This document shows positions 1 through 7,511 of a stretch of DNA of 10,879 nucleotides, piece after piece. The notes under the pieces were generated by a model. The model searched no databases. It saw only the letters and a list, made by a program, of their open reading frames with translations, and was not told the origin of the DNA. Location: positions 28,519 to 39,397 of the forward strand of contig DCST01000047.1 of assembly GCA_002325765.1 (NCBI GenBank), in the 5' to 3' direction. Made by a program: the position numbers and the translations under genes. This DNA comes from a bacterium UBA1459 (lineage in GTDB: Bacteria > Pseudomonadota > Alphaproteobacteria > CAJXXZ01 > UBA1459). Each line of letters opens with the position of its first letter. Within the stretch, counting starts at the first letter, position 1.

Positions 1-1325
1 GTATTTTTAATGGTAACATTATTGACGACTATGATAAAAGAAAAATTTGTGATATTTTACAAATAGATGTTAAAAGTTTAAATATAGGACCAGATTCAGA
101 AAAATATAAAGAATATTTATTAAAATATAACTATATTGATTTTGATGGTATACTTGAAAAAACACTAGAAAACATAGAGTTTATTAAAGCAAGATTTAGA
201 TTTTCTCATGCTTTAATAGATGAATATCAAGACACAAACGAAGTACAAGAAAAAATTATTAATGCGCTTGCAGAAAATTTATATTGTGTTGGAGATGATG
301 ATCAATCAATATATAGTTGGCGAGGATCTTGTATAAATAATATTCTTCATTTTTCACAAAGATATAAAAATGCAAAAGTATATTATCTTATTCAGAATTA
401 TAGATGTAGCGAAAATATTATTACAATAGCAAATACGATTATACATCAAAATAAACATAGATATTTAAAAAAAATGATAGCAAGTTTTGATAATAATATA
501 CTTGCAACAATATGTTATACATCGAATGAAGCACTGTTTATAGCTAAAACTATACAGCAACTGCCATCATCATCATCAATAGCTATTTTATTTAGACAAA
601 ATAGTTATATTGCAAATGTTGAGACAGAACTTTCTAAAAATAATATTAGTTATAAGGTAGTTGGGGGCAGGCAGTTTTTTTCATATCCAGAAATTAAATT
701 AGCTATTACATATTGTAAAGCTTTATTTTCATCAGATATACTTGCGCTAGAAACTGTGTTAAAAATACCAAAAAAAGGTATAGGTAAATTAAGCTATCAA
801 AAGATTATTGAGTACATGACAAACTATAATCTAGTTGATGCTATAAAATATATAAAACAATATGAATATGCTGAATTAGTAAATAGCTGGATTTCATCTA
901 ATTTACCTGCACAGAATTTATTTTTAAAAATATGGAAAGAATCTGGATGTGAAGAAATATATGAAAATAACAGTAATATATTACTTTTATCTCATAAAAT
1001 AGGAGAATATAAAACAATTGCAGAATTTTGTATCAATTTTTTAAATATAGATATTGAAGAAAAATATACAGTATCATTATCAACAATACATATGGCAAAA
1101 GGATTAGAATTTGACTATGTATTTATGCCATTTATGATAGATGGTGTATTTCCAAATTATAGATCCTTTGATAATTTAGAGGAGGAAAGAAGAATAGCTT
1201 ATGTTGGTATTACAAGAGCTAAATATAAAATATTCTTTAGTTATTCTCAATTGTTTATGAGAAATAAAATATCAAGATTTTTATTAAATTTGCCAAGACA
1301 TTGTATTAACTATATAAGTTTCTAA
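1..1325 (+). CDS. uvrD: UvrD/Rep/PcrA-type superfamily 1 DNA helicase, 5'-truncated by window edge
   Basis: ATP-driven 3'-5' DNA helicase of repair and replication restart. An open frame runs unbroken from base 3 (codon split over bases 1-2) to the TAA at 1323-1325. That gives 440 residues of the protein, so the internal ATG at 474 is not the start. Visible motifs, numbered from base 3: the NYIDFD of domain 1B near residue 43; Walker B/motif II DEYQDT at 73-78; motif III GDDDQSIYSWRG at 97-108; motif IV NYRCSENI at 132-139; the GGxxFF of the 2A/2B junction near 221; motif V TIHMAKGLEF at 361-370; and motif VI EERRIAYVGITRAK at 394-407. The Walker A lysine would lie upstream of the window. The protein ends about 33 residues after motif VI, with a Rep-like SRFLLNLP and no long C-terminal tail of the UvrD/PcrA kind. 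UvrD, PcrA and Rep cannot be told apart with certainty here. Confidence 0.95.
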   Translation, partial: IFNGNIIDDYDKRKICDILQIDVKSLNIGPDSEKYKEYLLKYNYIDFDGILEKTLENIEFIKARFRFSHALIDEYQDTNEVQEKIINALAENLYCVGDDDQSIYSWRGSCINNILHFSQRYKNAKVYYLIQNYRCSENIITIANTIIHQNKHRYLKKMIASFDNNILATICYTSNEALFIAKTIQQLPSSSSIAILFRQNSYIANVETELSKNNISYKVVGGRQFFSYPEIKLAITYCKALFSSDILALETVLKIPKKGIGKLSYQKIIEYMTNYNLVDAIKYIKQYEYAELVNSWISSNLPAQNLFLKIWKESGCEEIYENNSNILLLSHKIGEYKTIAEFCINFLNIDIEEKYTVSLSTIHMAKGLEFDYVFMPFMIDGVFPNYRSFDNLEEERRIAYVGITRAKYKIFFSYSQLFMRNKISRFLLNLPRHCINYISF

Positions 1326-1389
1326 AAATATCAATAGTTTTATATAATATTATTTTTGTTTTTTATTTTTATTTGTTATAAAATATGAT
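1326..1389 (+). promoter_or_regulatory. T-rich spacer, possible promoter for the omega-gmk block
   Basis: This is the longest non-coding gap in the window. It follows the helicase stop and precedes the long plus-strand block. It holds a short palindrome (ATAATATTAT, 1345-1354) running into a T-rich tract. A TATAAA at 1377-1382 has a TTTTTG 18 nt upstream of it. If that hexamer were a -10 box, transcription would start at about the ATG at 1390, giving a leaderless or nearly leaderless message. In DNA this AT-rich such matches arise often by chance, so the assignment rests mostly on position. Confidence 0.2.
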
Positions 1390-1833
1390 ATGAGTGAGAT
1401 TGATATTACAGATTTAAATCCAAATTGTTATGACTTGTTGAATAATAAGTATTTTATAACTCGTCTTGTTGCTCATTTTGCAGCAACTCGTATGGTTACT
1501 ATAGAATATGCAGCAGAATGTTTATCAAAATCTGCAGTACTAAAAGCTGTATTTGATGAGTATATAAAAATTTTAGCAGGAGAAAATTTATATATAGAAT
1601 CTCCGACTGATCAAAAAAACTATTCAAAAACATCATCAAATATATCTCAATTATCTATAGGATCTCCTGTATTTTCAGAAGAAGATGTAATTAAAGCACT
1701 TAATTCTTTAATAAACAAAAACGATGAAAATACAACAAATATTACAGAAGATAATCCATTAGAACAAAAAGTAAAAAGAAAGAAAGTTATAGATCCATCA
1801 AGTGTATACACACATAAAGATATTATGGTCTAA
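1390..1833 (+). CDS. rpoZ: Probable divergent RNA polymerase omega subunit
   Basis: 147 residues. Omega is a small subunit that helps fold and stabilise the beta' subunit of RNA polymerase. The stretch NNKYFITRLVAHFAATR (residues 18-34) resembles the omega signature NRFxLVLLAAxRAR. The stretch SKSAVLKAVFDEY (46-58) sits where the KNPVVALREI helix of omega is expected. SEEDVIKALNSLI (96-108) recalls the SEEDLLRxIxxLV tail of alphaproteobacterial omega proteins. A basic KVKRKK tract (127-132) lies near the C-terminus. The neighbour gmk starts 1 nt after the stop, and rpoZ-gmk linkage is common in proteobacteria. The spacing between motifs is changed and the first residues lack the usual MARVTVEDC, so the match is by eye and moderate. 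Otherwise it is an uncharacterised soluble protein. Confidence 0.6.
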   Translation: MSEIDITDLNPNCYDLLNNKYFITRLVAHFAATRMVTIEYAAECLSKSAVLKAVFDEYIKILAGENLYIESPTDQKNYSKTSSNISQLSIGSPVFSEEDVIKALNSLINKNDENTTNITEDNPLEQKVKRKKVIDPSSVYTHKDIMV

Positions 1834-1834
1834 T

Positions 1835-2347
1835 ATGAGTAAAATAGTAATATCTGGTCCCTCTGGAGTAGGAAAAACAACAATTATTGATTATTTAGAA
1901 AAGAAATATGATTATACAAGAGTAAAATCTTATACAACTCGAAAAAAAAGAGATGCAAACGAAAATAATTATCATTTTATAACTACAGAGCAGTTTTTAT
2001 TTTATAAAAGTAATAATTTTTTTCTTGAAACTGAGTATTTTTGTGATAATTTATATGGTACATCTTATGATAGTATTGCTAAATCAAATATTATCTTTGA
2101 TGTAAATTATAATGGTATGAAAAAAATAAAAAAGCATTTTGAGAATATTTATACTGTTTTTATAACTGCCCCTAAAGAAGAGATAAGAAATAGACTTATA
2201 CTTAGAGGGGAAAAGGAAATACATGCCAGATTAAGTATTTCAGATAATGAATATATATCAGATTATCAATATATAGTTCATAATATTAATTTAGCAGATA
2301 CTTTTGTTCAAATAGATAATATAATTAGAGATATACATGCTGAATGA
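1835..2347 (+). CDS. gmk: Guanylate kinase
   Basis: Cytoplasmic nucleotide kinase that converts GMP plus ATP to GDP plus ADP, supplying GTP and dGTP. The 170-residue product has the P-loop GPSGVGKT at 8-15. The GMP-binding segment SYTTRKKR starts at 32 and NYHF at 45-48 (usually DYxF). FLE at 63-65 and YGTS at 75-78 match the GNYYGTP region, D89 sits in the Walker B-like strand, and a lid with RLILRGE and ARL follows (119-133). It is shorter than the usual ~200 residues, mainly through loop loss. I chose the ATG at 1835, not the upstream ATG at 1802: the family starts just before the P-loop strand, and 1835 follows the preceding stop by 1 nt. The 3' end overlaps the permease start by 11 nt. 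Confidence 0.95.
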   Translation: MSKIVISGPSGVGKTTIIDYLEKKYDYTRVKSYTTRKKRDANENNYHFITTEQFLFYKSNNFFLETEYFCDNLYGTSYDSIAKSNIIFDVNYNGMKKIKKHFENIYTVFITAPKEEIRNRLILRGEKEIHARLSISDNEYISDYQYIVHNINLADTFVQIDNIIRDIHAE

Positions 2348-2975
2348 TATTTTATATATTTGTGGAGGATTAAAATATACAATTGTTATTACTGTAATAG
2401 TACTAATTTTAAGTTTATATATTGGATATCATTTAGGAGTTATCAGATTTTGTACAAAAAGCAAAATATTACTATATATTATTAATACTTATGTATATAT
2501 TTTTAGATATACTCCTCTTATTTTTCAATTTTCAATTACTGTAAAAATACTTATTAATTATATTAATTTATCTGTATTATGTGCATTAATATTATCTTTA
2601 AATTCAGCTGCATATATTTCAAATATTATATTAGATAGTCTAAATGCAATTGAATTATCTTATTGGATTACATTAGAAGGATTAAATATAGGTAAATATA
2701 AAGGAATTAAATACTTTTTATATAAAAATATTATTAATAATGGATATCATAGCTTGCAAAATGAAATTATAAATATAACAAAAGAAAGTTCATTGATAGG
2801 TATTATTGGTGTTGCTGATATCTTTTTTAGAGCTAGAGAGATTTCAATACTAAACTATGAATTTATGATACCTTTAATGACAGTTGGAATAATATATTTT
2901 TTAGTTAATTTTTTACAAGAAAAATATTTTAGTCAACATATAATAAAAGTATTTATTTTTATATTAAATAAATAA
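2337..2975 (+). CDS. Polar amino-acid ABC transporter permease (GlnP/HisM/HisQ type)
   Basis: Inner-membrane permease subunit of an ABC importer, probably for glutamine or other polar amino acids from the host. The 212 residues hold about five hydrophobic segments (roughly 14-34, 43-56, 62-98, 152-164 and 177-193). Family signatures are YIFRYTPLIFQF at 54-65 (usual FRGTPLLVQ), SAAYISNIILDSL at 90-102 (usual SGAYxAExxRxGI), a diverged EAA loop TLEGLNIGKYKGIKYFLYKN at 112-131, and NITKESSLIGIIGVADI at 146-162 (usual LKDTSLVSxIGxxEL). It overlaps gmk by 11 nt, and leuS begins 10 nt downstream. No ATP-binding or substrate-binding partner is encoded in this window, so partners must lie elsewhere. 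Substrate is inferred from the family only. Confidence 0.88.
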   Translation: MLNDILYICGGLKYTIVITVIVLILSLYIGYHLGVIRFCTKSKILLYIINTYVYIFRYTPLIFQFSITVKILINYINLSVLCALILSLNSAAYISNIILDSLNAIELSYWITLEGLNIGKYKGIKYFLYKNIINNGYHSLQNEIINITKESSLIGIIGVADIFFRAREISILNYEFMIPLMTVGIIYFLVNFLQEKYFSQHIIKVFIFILNK

Positions 2976-2985
2976 AATATTATAT

Positions 2986-5229
2986 ATGAATACAAAAGTA
3001 TACTCTTTTCGTGAAGTAGAACAGAAATGGAATAATATATATCAAAATAATATCAATGGAGATGATTTATATATATTGCCAATGTTTATGTATCCATCTG
3101 GTAAAATGCATATGGGGCATTGTAGAAGTTTTACAATTAGTGATGTTATTACTCGATATAATATAATAAAAAAATATAAAGTAAGCACGTATGCAGGATG
3201 GGATGCTTTTGGATTACCGGCAGAAAATGCAGCTATAAAACATAAAATACATCCAAGAGAATGGACAAATAAAAATATAGAAGATATGAAAAAATCCTTA
3301 CAGTCTATAAATTGTTTGTATAATTGGGAGAATGAACTTAGAACATGTGATAATCAATATATATCTCATCAACAAGAATTATTTATTAAATTATATCAGG
3401 CTGGACTTGTATATAAAAAAGATGGCGAAGTAAATTGGGATCCTGTTGATCAAACTGTATTAGCAAATGAACAAGTAATTAATGGTAAAGGATGGAGATC
3501 TGGAGCTACTGTAGTTAAAAAACGTATATCTCAATGGTATTTTAAAATTACTCAGTATGCAGATGAATTATTAGAAGAGTTAGATAATCTTAATTGGCCA
3601 GAAAAAGTAAAAAATGCTCAAAGACAATGGATAGGAAGACAATATGGATATTTTATTGAATTTCAAATGACTAATGGAGAAAATTTTAAAGCATATACAA
3701 CAAGACCAGAAACAATATATGGTTGTACATTTATTGCTGTTGCAGAAAGTAGTGATTTAGCATATAAATACTATAAAGATAATATTAAAATAGGAGAAGC
3801 AATTAATTTATATACTCAAAATAAAATACCTATTTATATAGCTGATTATGTAATAGCTGATCATGGTACAGGTATTGTAATGGGGGTACCAGCTCATGAT
3901 TTAAGAGATCAATTATTTGCTCAAAAATATGATATACCTATAATTGAAGTAATTAATGAAGATAAAGCTCTATTTAATAATGAATGGATTAAAATTGAAG
4001 AAATAAGAGGTAGATTTAAACAAGAACCTTGTTATAAAATGAGAGATTGGTTAATTTCTAGACAAAGATATTGGGGATGTCCAATACCAATGATATATTG
4101 TGATAATTGTCAATATGTACCAAGTAAAGTCTTGCTACCAAATGATGTAGAATTTGGATATGGTAATCCTTTAGATAATGAAAAATGGAAAAAGGTAAAA
4201 TGCCCTCAATGTAATTCAGATGCTCAAAGAGAAACAGATACAATGGATACATTTGTAGATTCTTCTTGGTATTTTTTAAGATTTCCTTTTGCAAATTATG
4301 ATAAACCTTTTGATATAGATAACGCAAAACCTGTAGATATTTATATTGGAGGAGATGAGCACGCTGTATTACATTTACTTTATTCAAGATTTATAACAAA
4401 AGCTTTAAGAGATTTAAATTTATTAAAGTTTAGTGAACCATTTACTAAACTTATAAATCAAGGAATGATTTGTGCCCCAACATATCAAGGTAAAAATACA
4501 TTAAACTATTATGCTGAAAATGAATGTATAGCTATAGATAACAAACTCTTTAATTTAGATAAAACAGAAGAAATTATACAAGGATCTTATGCAAAAATGA
4601 GTAAATCTCTGTCAAACGGTATTAGTCCAGCGGAAATTATAGAATCATTTGGTAATGATGCATTAAGATTATTTATAATAAGCGATTCTCCTATTAATCA
4701 AGTATTTTATTGGAATACTAATGGATTATTTGGATGTAGAAAGTTTTTAAATAAAATTTGGAGTTTAAGTTGCAATTTATCAAATCAATATAAGGAAGAC
4801 AACAATAAGTATATAGAAAGCGTGCATCAATTTTTATATGATATTAATATTCATATACAAAACGAAGAGCTTAATATATTTGTAGCTGATTTAAGAAGAT
4901 TTGTTGATTTTATTAAAACAAATACAGCAAGTGAGCAACAAGTTAATTTTGCATTTAGATATTTACTAAAAAGTCTATGGATAATATGTCCATCATTGGC
5001 AAACGAACTATATACAATACATAATTATAATAATGATATTATTAGTGACTGGATAAGCGATATTCTTATTTCAAAAAAATCTCAAATAGTAGTATCAATA
5101 AATGGCAAAAAGAAAACAATAGTTGAGTATTTTAATCTAGAAGAAATATGTAAAAGTATAAATATACCCGTAAACACAAAGTATGTATATGTAAAAAATA
5201 AAATAATAAATTTTATTATATCTTCATAA
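2986..5229 (+). CDS. leuS: Leucyl-tRNA synthetase, compact form
   Basis: Class I aminoacyl-tRNA synthetase that charges tRNA-Leu. The 747-residue product has, in order: MYPSGKMHMGH with the HIGH-type HMGH at 42-45; GWDAFGLPAENAA near 75; the CP1 editing domain with TTRPET at 238-243 and GTGIVMGVPAHDLRD ending at 308; RDWLISRQRYWG; a zinc-type domain with paired cysteines C372/C375 and C406/C409; DTFVDSSWYFLRF; the KMSKS loop at 537-541; and a C-terminal VSINGK with a final beta strand. Editing residues (the TTRP threonines and the Asp of HDxRD) are kept, so proofreading is plausible. It is clearly shorter than the usual 800-870 residues. Losses are visible in CP1 between AVA and IPIYIADYV, and between VIN and MRDW. 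No Shine-Dalgarno sequence precedes the ATG. Confidence 0.98.
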   Translation: MNTKVYSFREVEQKWNNIYQNNINGDDLYILPMFMYPSGKMHMGHCRSFTISDVITRYNIIKKYKVSTYAGWDAFGLPAENAAIKHKIHPREWTNKNIEDMKKSLQSINCLYNWENELRTCDNQYISHQQELFIKLYQAGLVYKKDGEVNWDPVDQTVLANEQVINGKGWRSGATVVKKRISQWYFKITQYADELLEELDNLNWPEKVKNAQRQWIGRQYGYFIEFQMTNGENFKAYTTRPETIYGCTFIAVAESSDLAYKYYKDNIKIGEAINLYTQNKIPIYIADYVIADHGTGIVMGVPAHDLRDQLFAQKYDIPIIEVINEDKALFNNEWIKIEEIRGRFKQEPCYKMRDWLISRQRYWGCPIPMIYCDNCQYVPSKVLLPNDVEFGYGNPLDNEKWKKVKCPQCNSDAQRETDTMDTFVDSSWYFLRFPFANYDKPFDIDNAKPVDIYIGGDEHAVLHLLYSRFITKALRDLNLLKFSEPFTKLINQGMICAPTYQGKNTLNYYAENECIAIDNKLFNLDKTEEIIQGSYAKMSKSLSNGISPAEIIESFGNDALRLFIISDSPINQVFYWNTNGLFGCRKFLNKIWSLSCNLSNQYKEDNNKYIESVHQFLYDINIHIQNEELNIFVADLRRFVDFIKTNTASEQQVNFAFRYLLKSLWIICPSLANELYTIHNYNNDIISDWISDILISKKSQIVVSINGKKKTIVEYFNLEEICKSINIPVNTKYVYVKNKIINFIISS

Positions 5230-5246
5230 TATGATATCATATACAT

Positions 5247-5885
5247 ATGATTCAATATATTTTTCAGTCACTTAAATTTAATCTTGATATAAATAAAATA
5301 ACAAGAAGTTGTATAATTTTTGGAGGCATAAATACCGAAAATAACACAGAAAACGAAGAAGATGATTTATTGGAACAAACATCATTAATGGAAGATAAAA
5401 AGTTAAAAGAGGATACAAAAATTTCTGACACTCAATTAGTAAGAAAACAGGAAGTTAACTTAGAAAATCTAAAACCAAAAATGCCACAGATAGTTATACA
5501 AAGTATTCAAATATTATTAAGTTCTTTATGCGCAGCTCTCGCTGAATCATCGATATTTAAATTAATAGTTTATAAAGATGAATCATGGGGAAGTTTATTT
5601 CTAAGATTTTTAGTATTTAGTTTTATTCAATATTTTTTAATAACTGTTATGTCCTACATAATAGATGATAAATATGGTACCATAGGATCAATAGCTAATA
5701 CAGTAATAGTAGCTGCTAGTATGATATTATACATCTTATTTTTAGATCCATTGATATTTGGTAAATTACCAGAAGGTGCAGGTGTATTTAAGACTATAAC
5801 AGCTATTGGATTGTGCCTTTTAACTGTTGGATTATTTGATTATTGTATAAACTTATTAATTACTTCTCTTTTTTATAGTAAATAA
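5247..5885 (+). CDS. Unrecognised membrane protein with acidic N-terminal region and four helices
   Basis: I do not recognise this 212-residue protein. The N-terminal ~80 residues are polar, with a very acidic, Asn/Glu-rich stretch (30-45) followed by mixed charge, and have no signal peptide. Then come four hydrophobic segments at roughly 82-108, 118-139, 146-170 and 179-208. Loops between them are short; one reads KLPEGAG at 173-179. The third and fourth helices contain small-residue runs (GTIGSIAN, AIGLCLLTVG) suited to helix packing. It starts 17 nt after leuS and ends 6 nt before dnaQ, so it is very likely translated from the same message. It looks like a real gene: it is full length, fills the gap, and its composition is less extreme than that of decayed sequence. 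Alphaproteobacteria often have lptE and holA after leuS, but neither resembles this protein. Confidence 0.75.
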   Translation: MIQYIFQSLKFNLDINKITRSCIIFGGINTENNTENEEDDLLEQTSLMEDKKLKEDTKISDTQLVRKQEVNLENLKPKMPQIVIQSIQILLSSLCAALAESSIFKLIVYKDESWGSLFLRFLVFSFIQYFLITVMSYIIDDKYGTIGSIANTVIVAASMILYILFLDPLIFGKLPEGAGVFKTITAIGLCLLTVGLFDYCINLLITSLFYSK

Positions 5886-5891
5886 TGATAT

Positions 5892-6512
5892 ATGAGAGAA
5901 TTAGTTTTAGATGTGGAAACAACTGGATTAAACTATAAAGATCATAGAATTATAGAAATAGGTATTATAGAACTTTTTGATAAAATAGCTACAGGTAATG
6001 TGTTTCACTACTATATTAATCCAGAACGAAGTATTGATAAAGAAGCAGAGGCAGTACACGGTATATCTTTTACATTTTTACAAGATAAATGTAAATTTTA
6101 TGAAATAGTAAGTGAAATTATCGAGTTTATAGGATCTTCACCTATTATTGCTCATAATATAAATTTTGATATGAGTTTTTTAAATGAAGAAATAAAAAGG
6201 TGCAATAAACCTATGTTAACAAATAAACAAATAGATACTCTAGATTTAGCTAGAAGAAAATTTGGACAAAATAGAAACTCTCTTGATGATTTATGTAAAA
6301 AATTTAATATATCTATTTCAGATAGAAAATATCACGGTGCGCTCAAAGATGCTAATTTACTTTCTTTAGTATATTATTTTATATGTATAGAAGATGGTTT
6401 ATTAAACTATGAGGAATTTTCATTTAATGAGCAGTATGTTATATGTAAAAGAGATTTTAGTTCTTACATAAGTGAGGAAGAAATTATAAGACATCAGGAA
6501 ATGATGTTATGA
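5892..6512 (+). CDS. dnaQ: DNA polymerase III epsilon subunit (3'-5' proofreading exonuclease)
   Basis: Proofreading exonuclease of the replicative polymerase, of the DEDDh type. The 206 residues show ExoI DVETTG at 7-12 (catalytic D7 and E9), ExoII HNINFD at 88-93 (D93), and ExoIII HGALKD at 148-153 (H148 and D153), so all catalytic residues are present. YINPER at 41-46, AVHGI near 54, and DTLDLARRKF at 115-124 match proteobacterial DnaQ closely and look most like alphaproteobacterial versions. The C-terminal ~35 residues after the nuclease domain are short, so the alpha-binding tail is reduced compared with the usual 230-240 residues. It starts 6 nt after the membrane gene, and its TGA overlaps the next ATG in an ATGA, suggesting translational coupling. 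No ribosome binding site is visible. Confidence 0.97.
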   Translation: MRELVLDVETTGLNYKDHRIIEIGIIELFDKIATGNVFHYYINPERSIDKEAEAVHGISFTFLQDKCKFYEIVSEIIEFIGSSPIIAHNINFDMSFLNEEIKRCNKPMLTNKQIDTLDLARRKFGQNRNSLDDLCKKFNISISDRKYHGALKDANLLSLVYYFICIEDGLLNYEEFSFNEQYVICKRDFSSYISEEEIIRHQEMML

Positions 6513-7216
6513 TATTATATTTTATTTACTTAATTTTAAATATATTTGGAGATTTTCTTGGTAGATCAGAAAATATATATAATATAATTTATATACGCAA
6601 TGTGTTTTTATTTATATTTACTATTATTTATTCAGGTAGTTTTAAAATTAAGTTTAATAATATAACTATCATAAACAGTATAGTTACTTTTAGTGGATTT
6701 TTTTTCTATTTAAAAGTACTAAAAACATGCGATGTATATAATACTACTTTATCTTATTATCTTATACCTATATTTGATCTATTATTTAGTATTATTTTTA
6801 GTATAGAAAAAGTCTCTAATATACAGTTATTATTATACTTGCCTTTACTTATTAATATAAGATCTATATATGCTTATTTTGGAGCAATTTCTTTTAGTCT
6901 TGCTAATATTATTATTAAATCTTCTTATAGTCTTAATAATGTAGCTGCTATGTCTTTATTGATCTCTATTTTTACAAGTTTTTTTATATCTAATTTAAAT
7001 ATTAATTTATTATTTATAGGTACAATAGGAGCTACTATAAACTATATTATTTTATATTTAATTACAAATAATTCTTTTCAGAAATATCATAACTATCAGT
7101 TTTTTGATATAATTTTTCTTTCTATATTTTATCAAACATTTAATTTTTTGTTTTATTTTGCGCTAATATATATATTAATTATGATTAATAAAGATAAAAT
7201 AAAATATGTCTTATAA
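6509..7216 (+). CDS. DMT/EamA-family transporter, shortened
   Basis: Multi-pass inner-membrane carrier of 235 residues, rich in Ile, Phe, Leu and Tyr. The best signature is LKVLKTCDVYNTTLSYYLIPIFDLLFSIIF followed by EKVS (68-103, shown here in summary), which matches the EamA pattern of alternating Ala/Thr-Leu-xx-Pro-xx and a closing E-K-x-S. A second repeat begins near YAYFGAISFSLANIIIKSS (121-139). The family usually has ten helices in about 290 residues; here I count roughly seven or eight, so both repeats are trimmed. In Rickettsiales, members of this family import S-adenosylmethionine and similar host metabolites, so that is a reasonable but unproven role. The gene is joined to dnaQ by an ATGA overlap and overlaps the HIT gene by 11 nt. 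Confidence 0.72.
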   Translation: MILYFIYLILNIFGDFLGRSENIYNIIYIRNVFLFIFTIIYSGSFKIKFNNITIINSIVTFSGFFFYLKVLKTCDVYNTTLSYYLIPIFDLLFSIIFSIEKVSNIQLLLYLPLLINIRSIYAYFGAISFSLANIIIKSSYSLNNVAAMSLLISIFTSFFISNLNINLLFIGTIGATINYIILYLITNNSFQKYHNYQFFDIIFLSIFYQTFNFLFYFALIYILIMINKDKIKYVL

Positions 7217-7511
7217 TTCTAATAATATTTTTAATAAAATAGTTAATAAACAAATATCTACAAATATTTGTGCAGAAAACAATTCTTTTATATGCGTTAA
7301 AGATATAAATCCAAAAGCAAATTATCATTTTTTATTTATCTCTAAACATAATATAAAAGATTTTAATACTTCTGTTAATTTTGATGATTTACATAGTCTT
7401 ATACTAGAAGTATGCACAAATAATAATATTCAAGACTATCAAATAATCACAAATGTTGGTAGTTATCAGGAAATACCTCATTTACATTTTCATTTATTAT
7501 CAAATAACTAA
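7206..7511 (+). CDS. HIT-family (histidine triad) nucleotide-binding protein
   Basis: Small cytoplasmic nucleotide hydrolase or transferase of the HINT branch, acting on AMP-lysine or AMP-amidate type substrates. The 101 residues contain NIFNKIVNKQIS at 7-18 (usual IFCKIIxGEIP), FICVKDINPKANYHFLFISKHNI at 28-50 (usual aFxDIxPxAPxHxLVIPKxHI, given here for positions only in part), and the histidine triad HLHFH at 92-96 near the C-terminus. Typical HINT proteins have 110-120 residues; this one stops right after the triad (HLLSNN). The usual GGQ before the triad is replaced by SYQE, a modest divergence. It ends the plus-strand block, and its last 4 nt overlap the end of the opposing gene. Confidence 0.93.
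   Translation: MSYNSNNIFNKIVNKQISTNICAENNSFICVKDINPKANYHFLFISKHNIKDFNTSVNFDDLHSLILEVCTNNNIQDYQIITNVGSYQEIPHLHFHLLSNN

Noticed and set aside
561..580. ATC/CAT trinucleotide repeat in the helicase gene
   Set aside because: It encodes a short Ser run (SSSS) of four codons, too short to suggest a phase-variable repeat.
474..1325. Treating the helicase as a 283-residue gene starting at 474, or as a truncated pseudogene
   Set aside because: The frame is open back to base 3, and helicase motifs II, III and IV lie upstream of 474, so the gene is simply cut by the window edge.
1802..1834. Earlier gmk start at 1802, adding 11 residues
   Set aside because: It would overlap the preceding gene by 32 nt, and the added residues lie outside the conserved start of guanylate kinases. 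The ATG at 1835 fits the family.
4058..4387. 109-residue open frame on the minus strand inside leuS
   Set aside because: It is antisense to a certain gene, has no recognisable motif, and open frames of this size arise easily opposite AT-rich coding DNA.
5229..5242. Perfect 14-bp palindrome ATATGATATCATAT between leuS and the membrane protein gene, as an operator or terminator
   Set aside because: It has no loop, is made almost wholly of A and T, and is not repeated elsewhere. Chance is the simplest explanation.
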